Below are positions 34,688 through 43,573 of a DNA stretch of 64,000 nucleotides, piece after piece; position 1 is the first letter of the stretch; every line of letters starts with the position of its first letter. Under the pieces are notes generated by a model that saw only the letters and a program-made list of their open reading frames with translations, was not told the origin of the DNA and searched no databases. The position numbers and the translations under genes are program-made. The stretch comes from CAZRCG01 sp964598565 (lineage in GTDB: Bacteria; Bdellovibrionota; UBA2394), in contig CAZRCG010000004.1 in assembly GCA_964598565.1 (NCBI GenBank), forward strand, positions 186,001 through 250,000. The letters are read 5' to 3'.

Positions 34688-35506
34688 ATGAATTTTATCC
34701 TGGCCATTCTCCAGTTGCTATTTATTCTTTCTATTGCAGGAGTTCTTACACTCTTCGTTATTGCTTTTGCCTTAAGCTGGACGCGCCATCAAGAGGTGGC
34801 TCCACAGGCGAGTCTCTTCGATATACTCACCGTCGCTGCCGTAGAATGGGGGGCTTGGATCACTCTGGGTCTCTTTATGCTCAAACCGAGTCATAGTTTT
34901 TTTGAAGCACCTCCTGAACGAGACCAAGCACTGCATCCTCACCAGATTCCGATTATTTTCATTCCCTCTCTTCATACAAACGGTCGTATTTTCAACTCAC
35001 TTCGCTGGCGTTTCGAGCAAAATTTCTGCACAAGTCTTTGGATCTTTTCATGGAGAGCTGCCATTTCGGAGCCTCAACTTCTCGAAACACAAATCGTCCA
35101 TTTTCTTCAAGACGTTCTTGAAAATACTCGTAGCCGAAGCATTCGTATTATTAGCTTTGGCTCTTCTCGCCCTCTGGTGGCTCGGGCTCTTGATCGCGCA
35201 GCTTTTGAAACCATCTCTATTCGATGGATCTGCATCTCAGGGGCAGCCAAGCTTTCAAAAACTCATCACTTTCTTCATACACGAAGACTCCTAAAAACCT
35301 ATCAGCTTCCCTTCCAACGAGTACCTGACAGGGTCTTGATTGGTGAACACGATTTATTTCAATACCCTATCAGTCTCTTCGATCATCCTAGTCCTGTTGT
35401 CTTAGAAGGCGTCGGCCACTACGCCTCACTTCTTCATTCAGCCACCATTCAAACTATTTTAAAGGACTTTGAAATTCATGGGACTCTTGCATTTCATCAC
35501 CGGTAA
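34688..35506 (+). CDS. Membrane-anchored alpha/beta hydrolase with altered nucleophile elbow
   Basis: 272 residues. One or two N-terminal transmembrane helices (ILAILQLLFILSIAGVLTLF) precede an alpha/beta-hydrolase domain: IPIIFIPSLHTNGRIFNSLR, nucleophile region ISFGSSRPLVARAL, acid LIGEHDLFQYP, and histidine GVGHYASLLH. The nucleophile elbow has G-S-S-R-P in place of G-x-S-x-G, so activity is uncertain though Ser, Asp and His are all available. Such proteins are often lipases or esterases at the inner membrane. Its end overlaps the ATG of the first ArsA-like gene by 29 bases, so it belongs to the same operon. Confidence 0.65.
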   Translation: MNFILAILQLLFILSIAGVLTLFVIAFALSWTRHQEVAPQASLFDILTVAAVEWGAWITLGLFMLKPSHSFFEAPPERDQALHPHQIPIIFIPSLHTNGRIFNSLRWRFEQNFCTSLWIFSWRAAISEPQLLETQIVHFLQDVLENTRSRSIRIISFGSSRPLVARALDRAAFETISIRWICISGAAKLSKTHHFLHTRRLLKTYQLPFQRVPDRVLIGEHDLFQYPISLFDHPSPVVLEGVGHYASLLHSATIQTILKDFEIHGTLAFHHR

Positions 35507-36224
35507 AGGGGGTGTGGGTAAAACAAGCTTCGCTCTTTGGCTCGCCCGCCAGGAGAACGCTCGCCTCTATGAAATTCATGAAGGCCTAGATTCAATTAAG
35601 GCACAGTGGCCTAAGAGTGCTAGATCAGATCTGCCCGCCCACAAAACACTCTCGCGAAAAGCACTTTATAGCGAATTTGTATCGTCAACCCTTCATCTTC
35701 CGTTTCTGCGCACGATGCTTTCGAAAAGCTCTCTTTTTAAGAATCTCCTAGAGTTGGCACCCAACTTATTTGAACTCTTAGCACTGCAGGAACTTATTCG
35801 TGCTGCTGGCAAAGACAAAAGCGACAAGCCTTTGATTATCGATGCGCCATCGACAGGAAATTTTTTGAGCTTTTTAGACTGCGTTCAAACGGCCCTCGAT
35901 GTCTTCGACGGCGGCGCTATGCGAGCGGCCGCCGAAAAAGTACAAGACGCCTTTCACAATCAGTCGTTCACCGTTAGCATCGTCTCTCTACCCGAAAACT
36001 CTTCACTAGACGAACTTCGCGAGATTGAACGACGAGTACACGCCCTTGTACCTCATTGGAATTTTAAACACGTTATGAATCGGCTTCATCCGATCGTCGA
36101 AAAAACAGATGACTTAGAAACTGAGCTCAAAGAACTTGCCCTTAAACGACCTCAACGAGAACGAGAGCGAATCGCCGGGCAGACATTTCACTGGACGTTC
36201 GCCGAAGGAGATCTTCTGCCATGA
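35478..36224 (+). CDS. ArsA/Get3-like ATPase, subunit with signature lysine
   Basis: About 248 residues from the ATG at 35478 (AAGGA upstream; a TTG at 35469 is also in frame). The deviant Walker A is TGKGGVGKTS (8-17) with both the signature Lys 10 and P-loop Lys 15. The switch II/Walker B is IIDAPSTGNFLSFLD (Asp 122), close to the Get3/ArsA D-T-A-P-T-G-x-T. The switch I region, STDPAHSLSD in Get3, is not conserved (YEIHEGLDSI). SIMIBI-class ATPases of this type work as dimers. It is translationally coupled to a second ArsA-like gene. Substrate unknown: arsenite export (no arsB) and tail-anchored protein insertion are only family analogies. Confidence 0.8.
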   Translation: MGLLHFITGKGGVGKTSFALWLARQENARLYEIHEGLDSIKAQWPKSARSDLPAHKTLSRKALYSEFVSSTLHLPFLRTMLSKSSLFKNLLELAPNLFELLALQELIRAAGKDKSDKPLIIDAPSTGNFLSFLDCVQTALDVFDGGAMRAAAEKVQDAFHNQSFTVSIVSLPENSSLDELREIERRVHALVPHWNFKHVMNRLHPIVEKTDDLETELKELALKRPQRERERIAGQTFHWTFAEGDLLP

Positions 36225-37162
36225 AAACGATCTTTGTTTGGGGCGCGGGAGGAGTCGGCAAAAGTCACTATTGTCTGAGGCTTGCGGCGCGTTCTGAAGG
36301 TATTGTAAAAATTTTGACGCTAGATCCGAGCCGTAGACTATTTCAGTTGGCAGCCGCCGATCCATCGGAATCATCCCAAGAAATCTGCGTCGCAGGAAAA
36401 TCATTTGAACTTATTGCCACCGATGCCGCCCGCCTTTTTGACGACCTTCACAAGAAAAAAAGCTCCAAACCAACGGTAGAACTTCTCTACCAGCAAATGG
36501 TGAAGGGCCTGAAAGAGTTTCGAAACTACATGGATCTTATTCAGATCGGCGATGAAATTCATCGCAGTCGCTGTGATATTTTGATCATTGATACGCCGCC
36601 ATTTCAAGAAGCGTTGGGCCTCTATCGAGCCATGCAGCATCTTCAAAAGTTTTTTGAAACTTCTTTGGTCGCCTGGGCCCTAAAAATCAATCAAAACTCC
36701 CTGCTGCAGAAGGCCTTTCGACGACTTTTCGACCTCTTGAGATTCTTTTCAGGTAAAGCTGCCGCCACCCACTTGTTTGATTTTATTACATGGATGTCAG
36801 AGCATAACGACCGATTTGCGAATTCTGCCCAGGCGCTTCAAACGCTCCTCACGTCGTCCTCGACAACTTTTGCGGCCGTGCTTCAACCCGAAACGTCGTT
36901 AGAGTTTTTAAAGTTGTTTGCTCAATCTTTTTCTCACCAGCATACAACATTTTTTGTGATGAATCGCTCTGTTGCCGCGTTCACATTGCCAGATCGATCG
37001 GATGCTTTTTTGAATGAACTACGTCGACTCCGCAAAGGGGAAAGCTCTTTGCACAACGAAATCAAACGGCTATTTCCTACGTCAAATTATGAGACCATCC
37101 CTCTTATGTTCATGGGAGAAGACACTCTTGAAGAGTTAGAGCGCTATATTGCTATTCGATGA
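36221..37162 (+). CDS. ArsA/Get3-like ATPase, subunit lacking signature lysine
   Basis: 313 residues, starting four bases inside the first ATPase gene (ATGA). The P-loop is WGAGGVGKSHYC (7-18): Lys 14 is kept but the signature Lys position is Ala 9. Here the switch I-like TLDPSRRLFQLA (Asp 35) is present and resembles Get3's DPAHSL, and Walker B is ILIIDTPPFQEALGLYRA (Asp 124). A long helical insert follows (~140-200), as in the client-binding part of the family. The two genes have complementary motif losses, suggesting an obligate heterodimer with one complete composite site. Role unknown. Confidence 0.8.
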   Translation: MKTIFVWGAGGVGKSHYCLRLAARSEGIVKILTLDPSRRLFQLAAADPSESSQEICVAGKSFELIATDAARLFDDLHKKKSSKPTVELLYQQMVKGLKEFRNYMDLIQIGDEIHRSRCDILIIDTPPFQEALGLYRAMQHLQKFFETSLVAWALKINQNSLLQKAFRRLFDLLRFFSGKAAATHLFDFITWMSEHNDRFANSAQALQTLLTSSSTTFAAVLQPETSLEFLKLFAQSFSHQHTTFFVMNRSVAAFTLPDRSDAFLNELRRLRKGESSLHNEIKRLFPTSNYETIPLMFMGEDTLEELERYIAIR

Positions 37163-37195
37163 GGCCAATACAGCAGACGCTCCTTTTGCTACGCG

Positions 37196-38779
37196 CTACT
37201 TAGTAATGAATGACCAAGGCAGCACCTCGCCCAACCCTTTGGGTCGAAAGACGGTCTTTTCAATGAGCTCTTGAAAACGCGGAAGCTGAGCTCTCCAATT
37301 ATCGCCCCCTTGATGGGTCGCTTCGAGAAAATCGGCCACCTCTTCTCCCCCAACCGAAAGCAGCGACTGCAAAATTGCGGTATCCCAACCTTCATGATTG
37401 ATCTGAAGATGCGGCAAGTCCTTCACACGCTCCATGAGTAAATCAAAGCGAGCCTGCAGCTCATCTACTCGAACATGGGCGCAAGACTCAAAGGGAGTCG
37501 TCGGTTTAGGAATAAAGGGATTCAAACTCACCGTCATCGTACCGATTCGACCTAGCGAACGTGACATCGCAAAAAAAATGCGGTGGGCTTCTTTCACCAA
37601 CGCTGCGAGCTCTTCGATATCATTTCTAGTCTCCGTCGGAAGACCGATGATAAAATAAAATTTAAAATTGCGCACTCCTGCTTTAAGCGCCGTTTCCACA
37701 ACCGATGTGAGAGTCTCTAATTTGGTGCGTTTATGAATTATTTCTTGAAGACGCTGGCTTCCGGTTTCAAGAGCCAATGTTAGGGTACGTTGTTTGCTAT
37801 AGACGAGCAGCTCCATCAACTTGGGACCCACCGCCTCAATGCGAAGGGAACTTAAACTAATTTCTCCACCTCGCCCCACGATATAGTCTGCCATTTCGAC
37901 TAGCTCGGGATGATCAGATAGAGCAGCTCCCAGAAGCCCAACGCGACCTACTCGCTCAATGCCTTCATCAAAGGCAGCTTGTAAAAAACTCAATCGTCGA
38001 AATCGTGTTGAAGCTTCAGTATACGATACCGAGCAAAATCGGCATCGTTGAGGGCAGCCCCGTGAAACCTCTACAAGAAAGAGCTGCGAGAACTCTGTAT
38101 TATTTGTCACAATTTCTGTTTTCGTTTGAAACGAATTGAGAAATTTAAGCGTGCGCCGTTTGATCATGCGACCGGGATGAAAACCCTCGACCACCGGAGA
38201 ATAAGTTCCCGGCACTTGAGCCACCATATCTTCTAGTAGTCTTGTTTTATGGTGTCTTAAAAAAGGAGAGCGTCGAAGAACCTGAGTTAATTCGGCAAGC
38301 ACCTCTTCTCCGTCTCCAAAGACGAAAAGATCCATAAAGGGCATGATCGGGCCAGGATTCATAGACACTGCTGCCCCGCCCACCATCACGAGAGGGTCTT
38401 GATCACTCCGATCGCTTGAGCGCAGCGCAAGGCCCATTTGTTTCAAAGCTCTTAGAATGTGAATCGCATCGTTCTCAAAACTCAGTGAAAACGCCACCAC
38501 ATCAAAATCACGCGCTGGTCTTCGACTTTCGATAGAAAGAATCTCTCCACCTTGATCCGAAAGAAAACCTCTCTCAAGAACGACTTCGTCAATATCATTC
38601 CAAAGGCCATAGAGGGAATGCATTCCAAGATTACTCATGCCCACGTAGTAGGTATGAGGATAAACCAACAGAATTCTGAGACGTCCTTTCCAAGGTTTAT
38701 AGCGTACGCCCTCTTCGTGAAGCTCAAAAAGATTTCTAGCCTTCATCGTTTCAGCAGTAGATTTTAAGCTTCGTTTCAT
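37196..38779 (-). CDS. B12-binding-type radical SAM protein
   Basis: 527 residues. The N-terminal half has a cobalamin-binding-like Rossmann region (ILLVYPHTYYVGMSNLGMHS, later PLVMVGGAAVSMNPGPIMPF and FGDGEEVL). The radical SAM [4Fe-4S] motif is CPQRCRFC (Cys 242, 246, 249), followed by ETGSQRLQEIIHKRT and YFIIGLPTETRND. It resembles the large 'B12-binding domain/radical SAM' family of delta-type bacteria, without the canonical DxHxxG, so cobalamin may not bind. The reaction is unknown. It converges on the second ArsA-like gene with a 33-base gap. Confidence 0.85.
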   Translation of the reverse strand: MKRSLKSTAETMKARNLFELHEEGVRYKPWKGRLRILLVYPHTYYVGMSNLGMHSLYGLWNDIDEVVLERGFLSDQGGEILSIESRRPARDFDVVAFSLSFENDAIHILRALKQMGLALRSSDRSDQDPLVMVGGAAVSMNPGPIMPFMDLFVFGDGEEVLAELTQVLRRSPFLRHHKTRLLEDMVAQVPGTYSPVVEGFHPGRMIKRRTLKFLNSFQTKTEIVTNNTEFSQLFLVEVSRGCPQRCRFCSVSYTEASTRFRRLSFLQAAFDEGIERVGRVGLLGAALSDHPELVEMADYIVGRGGEISLSSLRIEAVGPKLMELLVYSKQRTLTLALETGSQRLQEIIHKRTKLETLTSVVETALKAGVRNFKFYFIIGLPTETRNDIEELAALVKEAHRIFFAMSRSLGRIGTMTVSLNPFIPKPTTPFESCAHVRVDELQARFDLLMERVKDLPHLQINHEGWDTAILQSLLSVGGEEVADFLEATHQGGDNWRAQLPRFQELIEKTVFRPKGLGEVLPWSFITK

Positions 38780-38997
38780 AAGATCTGTATCACTAGGGGT
38801 CTACTCAAAATACCTGTAGGAATTAAAAGTCACTAAGATTAAAGTATCGTGAAGTTATACCCGACTTCCGTCATCGTCTTAATGCAGAATCGTCTGAATT
38901 GGCAAGCTCTTAGCCCCGCCACCCTTGTCTGAACATGGCCCCCTGTCAGGACAAGCACCCCTTTTGGCAGGCAATTTTCCAGAACATCTATGCTCCT
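38780..38997. other. Intergenic region with an imperfect hairpin and a possible short reading frame
   Basis: The 218 bases between the radical SAM and CoA-binding genes hold CTTGTCTGA…TCAGGACAAG (38924-38955), a 9-bp stem with one bulge. On the minus strand an AGGAGC ribosome site overlapping the CoA-binding stop precedes an ATG that opens a 13-codon frame (MFWKIACQKGCLS). A shift of one base would let it run on for about 35 more codons, so a decayed small gene is possible. Nothing here is firm. Confidence 0.25.
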
Positions 38998-39411
38998 TTA
39001 AAACTGTCCCGTCGTCAGCAAAACAAGAGTGCAGGCTTCAACGCAAACAATGCCTGCTTTGGTTAAAGCCGCTTTAAGAGTATCCCCTTCTGTGCCAGGA
39101 TTCAGAATGACCCGAGACGGCTTGAGCGCGATGATCGACGCCACAAGGGCCTCCTGATGCTGAGGTCCGACGTACATGGTTAGGGTATCTATTGGCCCTT
39201 GCACTTCCTGAAGGGACGCAAAACAACGGATACCTTCAATTACCTGCAACTTAGGGTGTATAGGAATGACCCGATGCCCCTTCTCTCGCAACAAAACTAA
39301 AGCCTTATAAGAATATCGTTCAGGATTATCGCTGGCACCCAATACCACGACCGTTTCGGACTTTGTGGATTTTAACGCGCCCAATGGGCTAGATTGTCTG
39401 GTCGCATCCAT
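38998..39411 (-). CDS. CoA-binding domain protein (YccU-like)
   Basis: About 137 residues from the ATG at 39411. Upstream in-frame codons run back into the tRNA-Pro gene, so earlier starts are rejected. The Rossmann motif is ETVVVLGASDNPERYSYKAL, followed by HRVIPIHPKLQVIEGIRCF, DTLTMYVGP, and ILNPGTEG…AGIVCVEACTLVLLTTGQF, the standard layout of CoA_binding_2 proteins. The domain binds CoA; the cellular role of stand-alone members is unclear. It follows the tRNA on the same strand, 61 bases from its 3' end. Confidence 0.85.
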   Translation of the reverse strand: MDATRQSSPLGALKSTKSETVVVLGASDNPERYSYKALVLLREKGHRVIPIHPKLQVIEGIRCFASLQEVQGPIDTLTMYVGPQHQEALVASIIALKPSRVILNPGTEGDTLKAALTKAGIVCVEACTLVLLTTGQF

Positions 39412-39472
39412 AAGATGAATAAAGGCTGTCCTTCCTGAGACATAGGTAACAGAAAATACCGGCGAAGAAATT

Positions 39473-39546
39473 TCGGGGTAGGCAGATTTGAACTGCCGAC
39501 CTCTCGCACCCCAAACGAGCGCTCTACCAGGCTGAGCCATACCCCG
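39473..39546 (-). tRNA. tRNA-Pro (anticodon GGG)
   Basis: The minus strand folds into a full cloverleaf. The acceptor stem is CGGGGTA paired with TACCCCG plus discriminator A. The D arm holds GGCTCAGCCTGGTAGAGC. The anticodon arm is CTCGT-TTGGGGT-GCGAG, giving anticodon GGG (proline). The T arm is GGCAG-TTCAAAT-CTGCC. CCA is not encoded. It lies downstream of ihfA, a place where tRNA-Pro is often found in this type of operon. Confidence 0.95.
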
Positions 39547-39599
39547 ATTTAGATTAAGACCCCATCGCTAACAACGGAGTCACTCTAAACGGAGATTTA

Positions 39600-39947
39600 T
39601 CAGCCAACAATCTTTTCTTGCTTGGATGTTTGAAGAACACGCGGGGCAAAATCGCGGTTGAGCATCGCTCTTAGAACCTGAGAAGGCTTGAAACTTAATA
39701 CCGATCGAGCTGAAATCGTCATCTCTTGTTTTGTTTGAGGATTTCGACCAACTCGAGGTTTTTTCTTACGCACCTCAAAATTACCAAAACCAGAGATCTT
39801 CACCTTACCAGTCGTTCTTAGGGTATGTTTGAGCGTCTCAAAAAGAAACTCGACCACATCGACAGCCTCTTTTTTGGTTAGCCCTACCTTTTCAAAGACG
39901 ATTTCGACTAGGTCGGCCTTGGTCAATGTTTGCTTTTCGTCCTGCAT
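39600..39947 (-). CDS. ihfA: Integration host factor alpha-type DNA-bending protein
   Basis: About 115 residues from the ATG at 39947, chosen because AAGGGG lies eight bases upstream; an ATG five codons earlier has no such site. The HU/IHF fold is clear: TLTKADLVEIVFEKVGLTKKE, then VKISGFGNFEVRKKKPRVGRNPQT, whose Pro-tipped arm (RNPQT) intercalates DNA, and FKPSQVLRAMLN. The IHF alpha assignment rests on the sequence and on its place after pheT, as in E. coli pheST-ihfA. A ~20-residue basic tail follows. Confidence 0.92.
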   Translation of the reverse strand: MQDEKQTLTKADLVEIVFEKVGLTKKEAVDVVEFLFETLKHTLRTTGKVKISGFGNFEVRKKKPRVGRNPQTKQEMTISARSVLSFKPSQVLRAMLNRDFAPRVLQTSKQEKIVG

Positions 39948-40048
39948 AAGAATCCCCTTCACGTTCTATTCTACAAAGTGTGAAATTTGTGCGGCAAGGC
40001 ACCGACTGAAAAATTTGTAGAATTTTTAGATCCTTAGCCAGTATAGAC

Positions 40049-42454
40049 CTAACGCAATGCGATTCCCTTATGAGCAAAAGCCTTCAAAGCAAGGTCAACC
40101 ATGCCATCATGGATGGCTTTGGCTTCTTCGATCGAGAGGGTCTTTTCGGCCGATTGATAGCGCATCGAGAAGGTAAATGACTTTCGTGCCTCATTCTCGG
40201 GCTCGAAAACGTCATACAGACGTAATTCCTTCAAAAGGGGTTGTTGCGAAGCGTGGAACGCATCCTGCAGCTCTTTGGCCGTTACATCACGATCGATCCA
40301 GAGCGATGCGTCTAAGGTGATCGACGGAAAAGGTGTCGCCTCACCGAAGCGCCTTGATCGCCACTGACCTTGAGTTTGCCACTCCCCTACAAAAAGTCGC
40401 CCGGGTAAATCGAGCCGTTTCATCACGAGAGGATGGAGCTCCCCAAAGTAGCCGCCTCTCATTTCGATGCGATGAGCAGGGTGCAGGTGGGGGCGATCTT
40501 GTGACCGCTGCCCAGCCCACTTAAAATCATTCCACACGGCTTCCATCTTGCCCTTAAAAACAAAAAATGGATCACAGGTCGATTTCCATAAAACTTTGGC
40601 TTCATGAGGGCGGGGATACCATGCACACGCAATGCGCCCTTGCTCGGGAAATGCGGAACTTTCGTAGCGACTTTCTCCTTGGTGTAAAAAAATCGTACCA
40701 GCCTCAACGACCCATAGATCTTCTTCGCCGCAGTGCGCATTATCTCGAATCTTAAGGACCAATTCAGGAAGAAGTCGCGCCCTGAGCTGAGAGCGCTCTG
40801 CATTCAGAGGATTTGCCAGTGTGACGAGCGGTATTTCTTGATAGCCCAAGAGTTTCTCTCGAGTTTCATGACTAAAATTGAGATTGATGAGCTCTGAAAA
40901 TCCCTGGTTCACGAAACGATCGATTAAATTATCCTCCATGATATAAGAGGCTCGTGACGATTCAAGAACAGGAATACTTTTTTGAAACGACAGCGGGCGT
41001 TGCTCCAAATTGTTGTAACCCATAAGACGCGCGATGTCTTCCATGACGTCTTCCAATAAATACCCATCCACTCGATACCACGGAAAAACCACCAAGGGAC
41101 TTTGGCCCTTGGCGATGATCTCATACTCTAAACGTCGTAGAGCCTCAAAAATCTCGTCATCTGTTTTAGAGAGCTTCCCTAATTTCTTTTCGACAGCAAC
41201 GCGTGACCACAGAACCTCTTTCGGTCGAAGCTTGACGTCGATGCTTTTGCCGGCAGTATAATCCGTAAACCCAGAAGCTTCTTTCAGTAGAGCTAGAACG
41301 CGCTCCAACACATCGTCGAAACGATAGGGCGTTAGGCCTCGTTCAAAGCGCAAACTTGACTCCGAGTTTAAACCATGGCGACGGGCCGAGGCTCGAATGA
41401 GGGCGGGCTGAAAGCAAGCGACCTCCACCAAGATATTTTTAGTCGACTCTGACACAGAAGACGATGAGCCTCCCATGATGCCCGCAAGACTAAGAGGGCC
41501 GGAACGATCCGCCACCACCAAATCTTCGGGGCTCAATTCAATTTCTTGCTCATTCAAGAGACGAAGTCGCTCGCCTGACTTAGCTCGCCGAATAGTAACG
41601 GAGTAAGGATCCATCTTATCGGCATCAAAAAAATGTATGGGATGACCCAGCTCAAACAAAACTTGATTCGTGATATCGACGAGATTCGAAATCGAGCGCG
41701 CCCCAGAGGCCTTCAAAAAGGCCACGACATCGGGCGCCGACGGCTGCCACTGCACCCCATGCACAAGGCACGCCGCAAAGCCCATGGTATCGGCCATATT
41801 CTCAATACCAGGATTTATCGCGGGAGCGCTTGAGGAAGCTCCCCACTTAAATTTGTGGACGGCGGGCTGCTTCAGCTTCTGACTTAATTTTGCAGCTAAC
41901 TCTCTCGCCAAACCCTTTACCGACATCGCATCAGGTCGGTTGGGGGTAATATCAATGGTTAAAATATCGTCGGACCATGGGAAAAGTTCGTTCACTTTGC
42001 GACCCAGGTCGGCATCTGACACTTTTGATGGCGGTAAAATCCATAGACCATCACTTTCATCACTAAGAGCCAATTCAGCCTGAGCACAACACATACCCTT
42101 TGAAATTTCTCCTCGAATGGCGGCTTCCTTAATTTCGAGACCCTTTAAATCTTTGCCAGGTATGATCGCTCCGACTGGAGCCACCACGATGAAGTCGCCT
42201 TCTTTCATATTGGCGGCGCCGCAGACAATAGGCAGCGTTTCATGTCCAATGGTAACTTTTAAAAGACTGAGTCGATCGGCTCTCGGATGCTTCGTCTTTT
42301 CGAGAATCTTGCCGATAACTACGACGTCAAGTCCTTGGCCCACGGACTCAATACCATCGTTAGGAAAACCAAGCTCACCAAGAACATTCCCAACCTCTCG
42401 CGCAGAGAGATCACTCTCTAACCAAGAACGCAAAGCTCGCAAGCTCAATTTCAT
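40049..42454 (-). CDS. pheT: Phenylalanyl-tRNA synthetase beta subunit
   Basis: 801 residues, the normal bacterial PheT length. An N-terminal tRNA-binding OB fold is at ~40-150 (VVIGKILEKTKHPRADRLSL). The B3/B4 editing region holds NISNLVDITN…GHPIHFFDADK, B5 follows (DVMEDIARLMGYNNL), and the C-terminal anticodon-binding FDX-ACB domain includes FPSITLDASLWID…TFSMRYQSAEKTL. With PheS it forms the alpha2-beta2 enzyme that charges tRNA-Phe and edits Tyr. The start ATG overlaps the pheS stop (ATGA). Confidence 0.97.
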   Translation of the reverse strand: MKLSLRALRSWLESDLSAREVGNVLGELGFPNDGIESVGQGLDVVVIGKILEKTKHPRADRLSLLKVTIGHETLPIVCGAANMKEGDFIVVAPVGAIIPGKDLKGLEIKEAAIRGEISKGMCCAQAELALSDESDGLWILPPSKVSDADLGRKVNELFPWSDDILTIDITPNRPDAMSVKGLARELAAKLSQKLKQPAVHKFKWGASSSAPAINPGIENMADTMGFAACLVHGVQWQPSAPDVVAFLKASGARSISNLVDITNQVLFELGHPIHFFDADKMDPYSVTIRRAKSGERLRLLNEQEIELSPEDLVVADRSGPLSLAGIMGGSSSSVSESTKNILVEVACFQPALIRASARRHGLNSESSLRFERGLTPYRFDDVLERVLALLKEASGFTDYTAGKSIDVKLRPKEVLWSRVAVEKKLGKLSKTDDEIFEALRRLEYEIIAKGQSPLVVFPWYRVDGYLLEDVMEDIARLMGYNNLEQRPLSFQKSIPVLESSRASYIMEDNLIDRFVNQGFSELINLNFSHETREKLLGYQEIPLVTLANPLNAERSQLRARLLPELVLKIRDNAHCGEEDLWVVEAGTIFLHQGESRYESSAFPEQGRIACAWYPRPHEAKVLWKSTCDPFFVFKGKMEAVWNDFKWAGQRSQDRPHLHPAHRIEMRGGYFGELHPLVMKRLDLPGRLFVGEWQTQGQWRSRRFGEATPFPSITLDASLWIDRDVTAKELQDAFHASQQPLLKELRLYDVFEPENEARKSFTFSMRYQSAEKTLSIEEAKAIHDGMVDLALKAFAHKGIALR

Positions 42455-43557
42455 GCCACCGTACCTCGCAAAAACGAGAGCCGATTATCATAAAAAAATC
42501 GTAAATCTGAAATGCCATATTTTAGCATTGCCAAGCGCTCAACTCCGACGCCAAAGGCCCACCCCTGAACTTTCGAAGGATCCCACTCACACGCTCGAAA
42601 CACTTCTGGATGTACAAGACCAGCTCCCGCTACTTCCAGCCATCCGCTGTTTTTGCATATACGACAACCCTTCTGCTCGCAAAAAACACAGGCCATATCG
42701 ACTTCAGCCGATGGCTCGGTGAAGGGAAAATAAGAAGGTCTAAAACGAATTCCTAGCTCTCGGCCAAAAAATCCCGATAAAAATTCAGTCATGAAAATAC
42801 GTAAATCACCCATCGTTGAGTTTTGATCGACGACCAAACCCTCAATCTGATGAAACATAGGAGAGTGCGTTCGATCATCATCGCAACGATACACGCGACC
42901 AGGAACCGCCACTCTCAACGGAAGAAAACAATCGCCTTGCCCTGCTTGGTCTTTGATAAATTGATCTTTCGCAGCCTGGACCTTGGCCGCCTCTAAAAGA
43001 GCTCGCACTTGAACGGGCGAAGTGTGAGTGCGAAGCACCAACGGCTGTTCTGCAGATTGAATAAAAAACGTGGCCTGCATATCGCGAGCCGCATGGCCGG
43101 GTTTAAAATTGAGACGATCAAAGCAATAATCTTCACTTTCAATTTCAGGTCCGTAAATGCTGCGCAAACCCAGCTCGCCTAAAACGGCTAGCGCCTCTCT
43201 CATGGCTTGTCTCAACGGGTGAATCTGGCCAACAAGAACGCGCTGTCCGGGCAATGTTATATCGAGTTGAAACTCAGCTAATCGCTTATCGATCTCTTGA
43301 GCTTCGAACGAACTGCGTCGATCGACAATCAGAACCTCCAAACGAGCCCGAACCTCCGACCCCGTGGCCCCAATCTCACGCCTCTCCTCAGGACTACGAT
43401 TTCTCAAGGAGGCCATGATCTCAGAAATGAGACCTTTTTTTCCTAAGTATTTAACTCGAATTTTATCAATATCATCCGAAGAGGCCGACTGAGCGATCTC
43501 CGATTCGGCCTCCGAAAGAAACTGTCTTAGAGACGTCTTGAGGGCATCAATGGACAT
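42451..43557 (-). CDS. pheS: Phenylalanyl-tRNA synthetase alpha subunit
   Basis: 368 residues. An N-terminal coiled coil (~1-95) binds tRNA. The class II catalytic core has motif 2 (GRVYRCDDDRTHSPMFHQIEGL) and motif 3 (GWAFGVGVERLAMLKYGISD). Phe-binding elements RPSYFPFTEPSAEVDM and HTSPVQVR are intact. A Cys-rich loop, CVFCEQKGCRICKNSGW, looks like a small zinc-binding insertion; such a CxxC…CxxC is found in many bacterial PheS. It lies 16 bases after rplT, in the infC-rpmI-rplT-pheST-ihfA operon. Confidence 0.97.
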   Translation of the reverse strand: MSIDALKTSLRQFLSEAESEIAQSASSDDIDKIRVKYLGKKGLISEIMASLRNRSPEERREIGATGSEVRARLEVLIVDRRSSFEAQEIDKRLAEFQLDITLPGQRVLVGQIHPLRQAMREALAVLGELGLRSIYGPEIESEDYCFDRLNFKPGHAARDMQATFFIQSAEQPLVLRTHTSPVQVRALLEAAKVQAAKDQFIKDQAGQGDCFLPLRVAVPGRVYRCDDDRTHSPMFHQIEGLVVDQNSTMGDLRIFMTEFLSGFFGRELGIRFRPSYFPFTEPSAEVDMACVFCEQKGCRICKNSGWLEVAGAGLVHPEVFRACEWDPSKVQGWAFGVGVERLAMLKYGISDLRFFYDNRLSFLRGTVA

Positions 43558-43573
43558 GAAGCAAGTTCAAGCC

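Noticed and set aside
38998..39540. A longer CoA-binding protein starting at 39540
   Set aside because: The first 43 codons would lie in the tRNA-Pro gene and its flank; the ATG at 39411 gives the normal family length.
42117..42722. A 201-codon open frame on the plus strand
   Set aside because: It is antisense to pheT and pheS and has no start context.
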